From the NCBI RefSeq assembly GCF_002087335.1, contig NZ_MWVJ01000060.1, positions 62,001 to 126,000 of the forward strand: 64,000 nt of DNA, written 5' to 3'. The DNA comes from Pseudophaeobacter leonis. GTDB taxonomy: Bacteria; Pseudomonadota; Alphaproteobacteria; Rhodobacterales; Rhodobacteraceae. Every line of letters begins with the position of its first letter. The first letter of the stretch is position 1. The notes beneath the pieces were generated by a model. That model had not been told where the DNA came from. It was given only the letters and a program-made list of their open reading frames with translations, and did no database searches. This document shows, piece after piece, positions 19,330-27,985 of the stretch. A program made the translations under genes and the position numbers.

Positions 19330-21986
19330 AAATCTGCGCCATCCGTTTGCAAAACATACGCCGCTTTACCGACCCGGTAGAGATCACCGGCATCGGTCCC
19401 GGCCTGAACGTGCTGGCGGCCCCCAACGAGCAGGGCAAGTCGACCATTTTTGACGCCCTGCATGCAGTCTTTTTCAAGGATGCAAAGTCCTGGGACAAGG
19501 ACATCCGCGCCCTGGCGCCGCGTGCCGGGGGGGAGCCGCGCGTTGAGGTGGAGATTGATCTGGAGGGTCGTGGCTATCGATTGGTTAAGCAGTTTCAAAA
19601 GGCCTCGGGCAAGGGCGAGGTGCGTATCTGGCAGGGCGACAGCCTCTATCTGCAGTCCGATGCGGCAGAGGCCTGGCTGCAGCAGCTGATCAAATCGCCG
19701 AAAGAGGGCGGCCCTGCAGGTCTGCTTTGGGTGCGTCAGGGGCTGACCGATTTTGCCGATGCCAAGGAAACACTGGCGGCGCGGCAGGACCTTATGTCCT
19801 CGGTTGTGGGAGAAGTGGACACCATAACGGGGGGGCAGCGCATGGATGCGATCCGCCGCGATGTGCGCCAGTCCCTCGACCGTCTGGTCACCTCACGTGG
19901 TGCCAAAAAAGGTGGCGCTCTTGAGCTGGCAGCAACAGAGGTCGCCAGCCTTGAAGCGCGCGAACAGATGCTGGCAGCCAAGGTGGTTGAGCTGCGCGCG
20001 CAGCTGGATCAGCGGCAGGCGCTGCGGCGGGAAAAGGACCAGTTACAAGAGCCGGAGGTCCCGCAGGAGCTGCAGGCGCGCCTGCGACAGGCGCAACAGG
20101 ATCTCGCCGCCGCGCAACAGTATCAGCAAAAGCTGCAAACCGCGCAGCAGGCGGTGCACACGGCACGTCTGGTCTTGGAAAGCCAACAAAGCAGTCTTGC
20201 GGCGCTTCGGGCACGGCAGCTTGATTGCGCCGAGGCAGAAGCAGCCTGCGCCGAGGCTGCGCAAATCCTGCAGCAGGTCACGCAGGCGCTGGAGCCAGCC
20301 CGGGCCCAGCAGGCCGCTGCTGTAGGCACGTTTGCGCAGGCGCAGCACGCGGCCAAATCCGCTGAGGCCTTGCTGGCGCAGGTGCAGCAGGCGGAGTTGC
20401 TGGCGCAGGCCGCCGGGCAGCGCCGTGCTTTGACCCAGACACTGGGTCAGGCGCGCAAGCTGCAGCAACACGTGAACGCGCTGAAGCCACTTGCGGCGCA
20501 GGGGCCTGATCTCAGCGGGATGGAGCAGGTCGAGACCGCTGGCGCAGCACTTGCTCTGGCGACGCAGGTACAGGACATGGCGGCCGCTGCCCTGCGTGTG
20601 AGCTATGACGCGGGCCAGGACGGGCGGTTGCGACTGGACGGAGAGGCTCTGGCGGGGGGCACACGGATTTCCTTGCCCAAGGGCGGTCGCCTTGAGGTGC
20701 CTGGGGTGGCTGTGATCGAGCTGTATCCGGGGCAGGGTGCCGGGGCTGATCAGCTGGAACAGGCGCAACGTGACCTCACGGCAGCACTCCTTGCGGTGAG
20801 TTGTGAAGACGTGGCACAGGCGCGCGCGGCGCATCGGGCGCGTCAGGAGGCGACACGTCGTCTGCAAGAGGCCGAGGTGCAGCTACAGGTGCTGGCTCCC
20901 AAAGGGATTGTGGATCTGATGCAGCAGCTTGATGCCTTGCCCGCTGCTCCACATGAGACTGAGGCGCCACATGAGACTGAGGCCCCAGACGAGGCTGAGG
21001 TCCCGGGCATGACTGAGGAGGCAGAGCCGGGCAGGCGCGAGCAGGCAGAGGCTGCGCTGGCCTCCAGTCGTGTCACGCTGGATCAGGCCGCGACAACGCT
21101 TGAGGCGGCCCGAAGCCAGGAAGCGCAACAACTGCTCTCTTTTGAGGGCAGCAATGTGCACCATCAGGCGGCCCTGCAACGTCTGGAACGGGCCAAAGCC
21201 GCGTTGGACGGACAGGATGATGTGGCCGGGGCGCTGACTGCTATGGAAAGCTGTCAGGCCGAATTGCATCAGGACCTGACAGCGGCAACAGCCCATCAAC
21301 ATGCCTTGCAACAGGAGGCTCCTGATCTGGAGGCAGCCCGTGCGCGGGCCCAGCGGGCGCAGTCGGCACAGGGGGCCAGCCGGGAACGGCTGCAGGAGTT
21401 GGGCCGTGATTTGGCCGTGCTGGACAGCCGGATTGCGATCACCGCTGGCGAGGCCATCGAGGAGGAGCTTGCCGAGGCGCGGGACCAGTTGGAGGCGGCC
21501 CGCAAGCGTCTCACGGCGGTCGAGGTTGAGGTCGCGGGGTTGCGGCGTCTGGATCTGGCGCTGGAACAGGCGCGCAGCGCTGCACAAGAGGCCTATATAG
21601 GCCCTGTGTTGCAAGAGCTGCAGCCGCTGTTGCGCCTGCTCTGGCCCGAGGCCCGTCTGGGCGTTGATGCCGGGCAGGTTCTGCCGGATCAGCTGCAACG
21701 CGCCGGTCATGACGAGGCCTTTGACACTCTCTCTGGCGGCACCCAGGAGCAGATTGCCCTGCTGGTGCGGCTGGCCTTTGCACGGCTGCTGGCGCGCGGT
21801 GGTCAGGCGGCTCCGGTCATTCTGGATGACGCCATCGTCTATACCGATGATGCCCGCATTGAGAAAATATTTGACGCGCTGACGTTGCAGGCAGATGAGA
21901 TGCAAATTCTGGTCTTCACCTGTCGCCAAAAGAGTTTCCGCGCCCTTGGCGGCACCCAGTTGACCATCCGACCGGTCACAGGCTGA
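19326..21986 (+). CDS. SbcC/Rad50-like ATPase (YhaN type)
   Basis: An 886-residue ATPase with split nucleotide-binding halves. The N-terminal half has Walker A AAPNEQGKSTIFDALHAVFF (about residues 32-51). A long Gln/Ala/Glu-rich coiled coil fills roughly residues 190-800, and the C-terminal half carries the signature DTLSGGTQEQIALLVRLAF and Walker B APVILDDAIVYTDD. It probably works with the overlapping SbcD-like nuclease at DNA ends. The length agrees with YhaN-like proteins and is shorter than most SbcC. Around residues 542-559 the coil is interrupted by six-residue repeats (HETEAP, HETEAP, DEAEVP) from 18-bp DNA repeats. The open reading frame is intact. Confidence 0.88.
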   Translation: MKICAIRLQNIRRFTDPVEITGIGPGLNVLAAPNEQGKSTIFDALHAVFFKDAKSWDKDIRALAPRAGGEPRVEVEIDLEGRGYRLVKQFQKASGKGEVRIWQGDSLYLQSDAAEAWLQQLIKSPKEGGPAGLLWVRQGLTDFADAKETLAARQDLMSSVVGEVDTITGGQRMDAIRRDVRQSLDRLVTSRGAKKGGALELAATEVASLEAREQMLAAKVVELRAQLDQRQALRREKDQLQEPEVPQELQARLRQAQQDLAAAQQYQQKLQTAQQAVHTARLVLESQQSSLAALRARQLDCAEAEAACAEAAQILQQVTQALEPARAQQAAAVGTFAQAQHAAKSAEALLAQVQQAELLAQAAGQRRALTQTLGQARKLQQHVNALKPLAAQGPDLSGMEQVETAGAALALATQVQDMAAAALRVSYDAGQDGRLRLDGEALAGGTRISLPKGGRLEVPGVAVIELYPGQGAGADQLEQAQRDLTAALLAVSCEDVAQARAAHRARQEATRRLQEAEVQLQVLAPKGIVDLMQQLDALPAAPHETEAPHETEAPDEAEVPGMTEEAEPGRREQAEAALASSRVTLDQAATTLEAARSQEAQQLLSFEGSNVHHQAALQRLERAKAALDGQDDVAGALTAMESCQAELHQDLTAATAHQHALQQEAPDLEAARARAQRAQSAQGASRERLQELGRDLAVLDSRIAITAGEAIEEELAEARDQLEAARKRLTAVEVEVAGLRRLDLALEQARSAAQEAYIGPVLQELQPLLRLLWPEARLGVDAGQVLPDQLQRAGHDEAFDTLSGGTQEQIALLVRLAFARLLARGGQAAPVILDDAIVYTDDARIEKIFDALTLQADEMQILVFTCRQKSFRALGGTQLTIRPVTG
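20949..21002. repeat. 18-bp tandem repeat, three copies, in the YhaN-like gene
   Basis: Three 18-bp units (20949-20966, 20967-20984, 20985-21002) begin CCACATGAGACTGAGG, the third diverged. They encode acidic hexapeptides in the coiled-coil region. Confidence 0.8.
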
Positions 21987-22086
21987 CCAGTCACTGGCGC
22001 GGCCTGAATTAGCCCAAGACACCGGTCTGTCTCAAAGGGTCCTGGGAAGGACCGAAAAGGCCTGCTTGGCCTGATCGCAGTCGGGT

Positions 22087-22612
22087 CTAGTCGCGGATTT
22101 CTTCCGGCATCACACCCCAAAGTTTGTCCTTGGGGGCCCAGCCGCTAAAGCCGCCAACTGAGACAACACACCATGTCTGGGAGCATTCCCCCAGCCGCGC
22201 GACAACCCCGTATTCAAGGGCCGCCGTCACCTGTGCGGCGTCATCGGGCTGGGCATGCAGGGTGAGCATGTCTTCCTGCACCAACACCGTGCGGGCTCCG
22301 GACAGCAAGGCATAGTGCACCCAGCCTCCCGCGCCATCCTGATCCCGGACCCGGCGCCAGTGGCCGAATTCTGCAGTGATCTCCAGTGGCATGCCGCGCC
22401 GTTTGAAAACCCAGTCGATGCGATGGGTGAGGGAGGGGCCGCGCCGCACATTGCCCTCAGAGGCCTTCATCGAGACATAGCCGCGGCAGAGGGAGATTGG
22501 TCACAGCGCCGCGCTGCTCTTTGGCATAGGCCTGCGAAGCCATTGATGTGGCGGCTATAACCACACCGAGCGTCGCCGCAAGGCCACGCCAACCCGAGAA
22601 TATTCTATTCAC
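22087..22612 (-). CDS. Exported SH3-domain protein, one frameshift
   Basis: A small periplasmic protein with bacterial SH3-type repeats, 174 residues after repair. The N-terminus is a signal peptide starting at GTG 22612 (MNRIFSGWRGLAATLGVVIA, cleavage after QAYA). The mature part reads AVTNLPLPR then YVSMKASEGNVRRGPSLTHR, the well-known opening of this family, followed by DWVFKRRGMPLEI, WRRVRDQDGAGGWVHYALLS and a second SH3 unit ending VGGFSGWAPKDKLWGV. One extra base near 22480 splits the signal peptide from the domain; without the repair only the cytoplasmic-looking C-terminal 127 residues would be called. Such proteins bind cell wall or act as chaperone-like domains. Confidence 0.72.
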
Positions 22613-22806
22613 TGCCTGCTCACTTTTGCTCGCGGTTAAGCCTGTCTAACGTTTGCTTCCGAAATCCGGCACGGTTCTCTGGCCTGAAAGAGGCAAAAAG
22701 CCGCGTCACTTGCTTCGGTTCTGGCGGATCGGTTCTTGTGCCCGCATCCGTCCTGCGCCACCATGCCACCAAGGCATATGAATTGCAAAGCCAGGGGAGA
22801 GCAAAA

Positions 22807-23792
22807 GTGGCAAGAGAACGTCTGAGTGTTGTCGTTACGCGACGGTTGCCAGAGCCAGTGGAAACGCGGCTTAGTGAGCTGTTTGATGTACGGCTGCGCA
22901 GCGATGATACACCGATGAGCCGCCAGGAGTTGGCTGCCGCGATGAAAGAAGCAGATGTGCTGGTGCCGACGGTGACCGACAGTATCGATGCCGCCCTTTT
23001 GGGGCAGGCCGGTGAGAAGCTGAAGCTGATCGCCAACTACGGCGCCGGGGTCGATCATATTGATGTTGCGACGGCCCGCCAGCGCGGCATTCTGGTGTCC
23101 AACACGCCGGGTGTTCTGACCGATGATACCGCCGATATGGCGATGGCGCTGATCATGCGGTGGTGCGGCGCATCCCCGAAGGTCTGGCATTGATGCAAAA
23201 AGGCGAGTGGCAGGGCTGGGCACCAACCGCGATGCTGGGCGGACGTCTGGCTGGGCGGCGTCTGGGCATCCTTGGTATGGGACAGATCGGCCAGGCCGTC
23301 GCGCGCCGGGCCCGTGCCTTTGGCATGCAGATCCATTATAACAACCGTCGTCGCCTGCGCCCCGAGGTCGAGGCGCAATTGGAGGCCACCTATTGGGAGA
23401 GCCTTGATCAGATGGTGGCGCGGATGGATGTGATCTCGGTCAACTGTCCCTCGACGCCGTCGACCTTTCATTTGCTGAATGCCCGCCGTCTTAAGCTGCT
23501 GAAACCCTCGGCTGTGGTGGTGAATACCTCTCGCGGTGAGGTGATCGACGAACATGCCCTGACCCGGATGCTGCGCAATAATGAGATCGCAGGCGCAGGG
23601 CTGGATGTCTACGAGAAGGGAACGAATATCAATCCAAGGTTGCGCGAGTTGCCGAATGTGGTACTGCTTCCTCATATGGGTTCCGCAACCCTTGAAGGTC
23701 GTATCGAGATGGGTGAGAAAGTCCTGTTGAATATCAAGACCTTCGAGGACGGGCACCGGCCCCCGGATCAGGTTGTTCCGGCCATGTTGTAA
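22807..23792 (+). CDS. D-isomer-specific 2-hydroxyacid dehydrogenase (glyoxylate/hydroxypyruvate reductase-like), one frameshift
   Basis: An NAD(P)-dependent dehydrogenase of 328 residues after repair. Features are the substrate-side segment KLIANYGAGVDHIDVATARQ, the Rossmann motif LGILGMGQIGQAVARRA (GxGxxG), NTSRGEVIDE (Arg of the active site), NNEIAGAGLDVYE (Glu) and the catalytic His in VVLLPHMGSAT. The start is GTG at 22807 with GGGGAG upstream; the upstream in-frame extension lacks a site. One G is missing near 23157, and repair gives ALIMAVVRRIPEGL. The closest character is glyoxylate or hydroxypyruvate reductase. It is followed 40 bases later by ggt. Confidence 0.85.
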
Positions 23793-23832
23793 GGACCCAG
23801 CCCCGCAACCCTTTGCTGTGTTGGAGATCTAC

Positions 23833-25619
23833 ATGAGAACTGTTTTGCTGACCTGTCTGGCTTTGTCTGCTTCGGCGGTCACCGCGCTGGAGGCTGCGGA
23901 TGCCGTCGCACCCGAAGGGGCGAGTAAGGGCGCTCTCACTGTCACCTCCGAGGCGGTTGCCGCAGCCCTTGCTGCCAAAGAGTCGGGGCAGCCCGTTGAG
24001 GCGCAGAGCTGGATGATTGCCGCGGCAAACCCGCATGCGGTTGAGGCCGGGGCTGGCATCCTGCGTCAGGGCGGCACGGCTGCGGATGCCATGGTGGCGG
24101 TGCAGAGCGTTTTGGGCCTGGTTGAGCCACAGTCCTCGGGGCTGGGCGGCGGCGCGTTCCTAGTTTGGTATGACGCCAAATCCGGTGCTGTGACCACGCT
24201 GGACGCGCGCGAAACCGCGCCTTTGGCGGCAACGCCACGACTGTTTCAAGATGAAAACGGCGAGCCGTTGAAATTCTTTGACGCTGTGGTCGGCGGCCGC
24301 TCTGTCGGCACCCCCGGCACCCTGCCTTGTTGGAGGCGGCACGCCGCCGCTGGGGCAGTCACAACTGGGCCTCGTTGTTTGAGGCGGGAATTTCGCTGGC
24401 GGCTGAGGGCTTGCGGTTTTGCCCCGCATGGCCAGCTCGGTCCACGCGATGCTGAGCGTCTGGCGCGGTTCCCCGCAACCTCTGCGTATTTTCTGCCAGA
24501 TGGCACGCCTTTGGCCGCGGGCGCACCCTGACCAATCCCGCCTATGCAGATGTGCTGCGCATTTTGGCCGCCGAGGGCGCCGAGGGCTTTTATACCGGCC
24601 CGATTGCCGCCGATATCGTGCGCACGGTTGCCACGGCTGCGGGCAATCCCGGCGTGTTGGCCGAGATGGATCTGGCGCTGTATCAGGTCAAGGAACGGCC
24701 TGCGAGCTGTGCCAGCTACCGCGCCTTTGAGGTCTGCGGCATGGGGCCACCCTCGTCTGGCGCCCTGACGGTTGGGCAAATTCTGGGAATGCTGGGGGGA
24801 TATGACCTCGCAGCTTTAGGGGCTGAAAACCCGGACTCCTGGCGTTTGATTGGCGATGCCTCGCGCCTCGCCTTTGCCGACCGGGGCCGCTACATGGCGG
24901 ATAGTGATTTTGTGCCGGTGCCTGCTGAGGGCCTGGTGGATGCAGAGTATCTGGCCGTGCGTGGCGCGCTGCTCGCCGGAAAGGTGGCTTTGACAGAGGT
25001 CGCGGCTGGCAAGCCAGAGTTCGATCATGCGGGGCCGCCACCGCTGTGGGCGGATGACACCTCGATCGAGTTCCCCTCGACCTCGCATCTGTCGATTGTC
25101 GACCAATACGGTAACGTGCTGTCGATGACCACGACGATTGAAAACGGCTTTGGCTCACGCTTGATGAGCAATGGTTTTCTGCTGAACAATGAGCTCACGG
25201 ATTTTTCCTTCCGCAGTCATCGCGACGGGGTGCCAATTGCCAACCGGCTGGAGCCGGGCAAGCGGCCGCGCTCCTCTATGGCGCCAACGATTGTTTTGCG
25301 CGATGGCGCACCGGTTCTGGCAATCGGCTCGCCCGGCGGCAGCCGGATCATTGGCTATGTGGCAACGGCCATTGTGGCCTGGGCCGATTGGGGCCTGAAT
25401 ATCCAACAGGCACTGGCCCTGCCGCATGCTGTCAACCGCTTTGGCACCTATGATCTTGAGGCTGAAACAGCCGCTGCGGGCCTTGAGGGCGCGCTTGTGG
25501 ATATGGGCTATAAGGTCAAAATCCGCGATCTGAACTCTGGCCTGCATGCGATTGAGATCGGTGAGACCCTGAAAGGCGGCGCAGATCCGCGCCGCGAGGG
25601 GATCGCTCTGGGAGAATAA
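23833..25619 (+). CDS. ggt: Gamma-glutamyltransferase, four frameshifts in 200 bases
   Basis: A periplasmic N-terminal-nucleophile enzyme that hydrolyses or transfers the gamma-glutamyl group of glutathione and related peptides; 596 residues after repair. It begins with a signal peptide (MRTVLLTCLALSASAVTALE). The large-subunit features GGTAADAMVAVQSVLGLVEP and SSGLGGGAFLVWYD are present. The self-cleavage Thr lies in STSHLSIVDQYGNVLSMTTT, and SPGGSRIIGYV follows. Four single bases are missing, near 24320, 24411, 24448 and 24522. Adding C, T, G and C respectively yields GTPALLEAARRRWG, EGFAVLPRMASSVHADAERL and AAGRTLTNPAYADVL. Clustering of four errors makes true decay worth testing here. Confidence 0.82.
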
Positions 25620-25655
25620 CCGGTTTGGGCCAGCGGGGGGCACCCAAACAAGCCG

Positions 25656-25690
25656 GGGGCGGAGACATTGCTTGTCTGCGCCCCTTTTTT
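25656..25690 (+). terminator. Intrinsic terminator after ggt
   Basis: GGGGCGGAGACA and TGTCTGCGCCCC form a 12-base stem with one mismatch around a five-base loop, followed by six T. Confidence 0.88.
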
Positions 25691-25706
25691 ACTCAATAAG
25701 TCTGCA

Positions 25707-25726
25707 CGTGTTGTCATGACAACACG
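25707..25726. promoter_or_regulatory. 20-bp perfect palindrome, candidate GntR-family operator
   Basis: CGTGTTGTCATGACAACACG is a perfect inverted repeat 54 bases before the FAD oxidase start. The core TTGTCATGACAA resembles operators of FadR/LldR-type GntR regulators, which control many lactate and glycolate oxidase genes. No regulator gene is adjacent. Confidence 0.65.
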
Positions 25727-25779
25727 TCGGATGAGGGACAGCATTCAGCGCTGGTAAAGGGAAGAAAAAGGATCTGATC

Positions 25780-27183
25780 ATGGTGCAAGCGACAGCATTG
25801 CCACGCAATGAGGCTGGAATAGAGGCCGCCATTGGCGTTTTGAAGCAGCAGTTTGGCGAACAATTGCAGACGGGTCAGGCGATCCGTGAGCAGCATGGTC
25901 ACACCACCACCTGGATCACCAATCAGGCCCCCGATGCGGTGGTCTTTCCCACCTCAACGGCTCAGGTCGCAAGCATCGTCAAAACCTGCGCGCAGTTTGG
26001 CGTGCCGGTTATTCCCTTTGGCACCGGCACCTCATTGGAGGGCCATGTTAACGCGCCTGCGGGCGGCATCTGTGTCGACATGATGCGGATGGACCAGATC
26101 CTGGCGGTCCATGCCGAGGATCTTGATGTTGTGGTGCAGCCCGGCGTGACCCGCGAGCAGCTCAATACCTTTTTGGGTGATCAGGGGATGTTCTTCCCGA
26201 TTGACCCCGGAGCCAATGCCTCGCTTGGTGGCATGGCCGCCACCCGGGCCTCTGGCACCAATGCCGTGCGCTACGGCACCATGAAAGACAACGTGATGGC
26301 GCTTGAGGTGGTGATGGCCGATGGCGAGGTGATCCGCACAGCCCAGCGCGCCAAGAAATCCTCGGCAGGCTATGATCTCACCCGGCTGATGGTCGGCTCT
26401 GAGGGGACGCTGGGGCTGATCACCGAAATCACCCTGCGGCTGCAGGGCATCCCCGAGGCGATCCGCTCGGCGCGCTGTTCTTTTCGCACCGTGGATGATG
26501 CCTGTCGCGCGGTGATGATGACCATTCAATACGGAATCCCTGTGGCCCGTATGGAGCTGCTCGACGAGATGAGCGTTGCTGCGGCCAACTCCTATTCCAA
26601 GCTCTCATTGCCGGAAACGCCGCTGTTGCTGCTGGAGTTCCACGGCTCTGATGCCTCTGTTCTGGAGCAGAGCGAGACCTTTGGTGCCATTGCCGAAGAA
26701 TTCGGCGGCTTTGACTTTGAGGCCACCTCCTCGCTGGAGGAGCGCAATAAGCTGTGGCAGGCGCGTCACGACATGTATTGGGCCAGCCTGCAGATCCGGC
26801 CCGGTGCCAAGGGGATTTCCACCGACGTCTGCGTGCCGATCTCGCGGCTGGCGGAATGCGTTGGGGCCGCGCGGCAAAAGGCCGAAGATATGGGGCTGAT
26901 CGCGCCGATTGTGGGCCATGTGGGCGACGGAAATTTCCACGCGCTGCTGCTGATTGACATGGAGAGCGCCGAGGAGCTGCAAAAGGCCGATGAGTATATC
27001 GGCTGGCTGAATGATCTGGCGATTTCGATGGATGGCACCTGTACTGGTGAACACGGCATCGGCCAGGGCAAACGGCCCTATCTGCAAAAGGAACTTGGCG
27101 CCGCGACCCGCTATATGGCGGCGATCAAGGTCGCACTCGATCCTGACAACATTCTCAACCCCGGCAAGATCCTGACCGACTAG
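25780..27183 (+). CDS. FAD-linked oxidase, D-lactate dehydrogenase/glycolate oxidase GlcD type
   Basis: A 467-residue FAD enzyme that oxidises a 2-hydroxyacid and passes electrons to the respiratory chain. The FAD-binding PCMH domain is seen in PDAVVFPTSTAQVASIV, PVIPFGTGTSLEGH, DPGANASLGGMAATRASGTN, YGTMKDNVMALEVVMADGE and LMVGSEGTLGLITEITLRL. The C-terminal oxidase domain has IVGHVGDGNFHALLL and TCTGEHGIGQGKR, with the metal-binding His pairs of the D-lactate group. AAGGA precedes the ATG. The best fit is D-lactate dehydrogenase (cytochrome) over glycolate oxidase, since no glcE or glcF follows. The frame is intact, and its last five codons with stop are tandemly copied downstream. Confidence 0.9.
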   Translation: MVQATALPRNEAGIEAAIGVLKQQFGEQLQTGQAIREQHGHTTTWITNQAPDAVVFPTSTAQVASIVKTCAQFGVPVIPFGTGTSLEGHVNAPAGGICVDMMRMDQILAVHAEDLDVVVQPGVTREQLNTFLGDQGMFFPIDPGANASLGGMAATRASGTNAVRYGTMKDNVMALEVVMADGEVIRTAQRAKKSSAGYDLTRLMVGSEGTLGLITEITLRLQGIPEAIRSARCSFRTVDDACRAVMMTIQYGIPVARMELLDEMSVAAANSYSKLSLPETPLLLLEFHGSDASVLEQSETFGAIAEEFGGFDFEATSSLEERNKLWQARHDMYWASLQIRPGAKGISTDVCVPISRLAECVGAARQKAEDMGLIAPIVGHVGDGNFHALLLIDMESAEELQKADEYIGWLNDLAISMDGTCTGEHGIGQGKRPYLQKELGAATRYMAAIKVALDPDNILNPGKILTD

Positions 27184-27219
27184 ATTCGGACCGACTAGAT
27201 CCTGACTGACCAGATCCTG
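27169..27219. repeat. 15-bp tandem repeat including the stop codon of the FAD oxidase
   Basis: The unit ATCCTGACCGACTAG (Ile-Leu-Thr-Asp-stop) at 27169-27183 is followed by two diverged copies (27184-27198, 27199-27213) and a partial one (ATCCTG). The second copy keeps an in-frame TAG. Confidence 0.85.
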
Positions 27220-27344
27220 TCCTCTCTCAGGGCGCGCGGTCAAGGTGAGGCCTCAAGCTGAGCCTGGCCGCGCCGCCACAATTTTGCACCAGTTCCCGCT
27301 GTAGCCTCGGGGGCAGCTGGGGATGCAACTGGGGGAGCAGTCAG

Positions 27345-27692
27345 ATGGGTATGCGCAAAGCATTGGGGATCATTGTTTTTTCAACGCAGGCCGTCGTGGC
27401 CTTTGACTACAATATGCAAAGCCACAAAGCCGGGCTGGCCCCGGGTGAGTTGAGCATGAAAGCCTATGCCGCCATCGTACAAAAGCGCTATGAGGCGCCA
27501 GACAGCGCTAGATTAGCGGCTCTTGATGCCCTCACAGATCCGGGCGCGCGCGCCATTGCCCGTCCGTTCGTAGGTCCGTTGACCAGTCCGCTAACCAGTG
27601 CGCAAGACATGAGCGAAGCGGCGCAGGCTGCATCACCGGATGCGCCCGCTGCGGTCTGCATTCGCCGGGGCACTGCGTTGTACTGCCAATAG
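27345..27692 (+). CDS. Small hypothetical, possibly exported protein
   Basis: A 115-residue protein that was not recognised. The first twenty residues (MGMRKALGIIVFSTQAVVAF) could be a membrane helix or signal peptide. The middle is Ala/Ser/Pro-rich, and the end CIRRGTALYCQ has two Cys that could form a disulfide if exported. GGGGGAG lies nine bases before the ATG, and codon use looks like the neighbours, which supports a real gene. It stands alone between two flavoenzyme genes on the same strand. No function is proposed. Confidence 0.6.
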   Translation: MGMRKALGIIVFSTQAVVAFDYNMQSHKAGLAPGELSMKAYAAIVQKRYEAPDSARLAALDALTDPGARAIARPFVGPLTSPLTSAQDMSEAAQAASPDAPAAVCIRRGTALYCQ

Positions 27693-27787
27693 GCGCGCGC
27701 TGACCGCAGCTTTATCAGATAAAATCATTCAATGACGCGCCTACTCCACAGTGGGGGCCCAGAGCCGCCTTTTGTGTTGCAGGTCCT

Positions 27788-27820
27788 GGGTTTTGCCTGG
27801 GTTTTGCCTGGGCTTTGCGC
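27788..27820. repeat. 11-bp tandem repeat, three copies
   Basis: GGGTTTTGCCT, GGGTTTTGCCT and GGGCTTTGCGC follow one another in the 294-base gap (27693-27985) before the dimethylglycine-dehydrogenase-like gene. Nothing else was recognised in that gap. Confidence 0.8.
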
Positions 27821-27985
27821 GGATTCAGCCCGAGTGGTGGCTGTTTGCACCTGCCTAACGAGCTTTCTCTCGCTGAAAGGTCGGTTTTGTCATTTTTTGG
27901 GTCGGATGGATTTAGCCTGCATTCCTGCGCTTTGGGCATAACCAAGGCAGCAAACCCCGAGTCACTTGTTCCGGAGAACGGCCTC

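Noticed and set aside
20883..22022. Long minus-strand open frame (379 residues)
   Set aside because: It lies opposite the YhaN-like ATPase gene; Leu/Gln/Arg-rich shadow with no domain.
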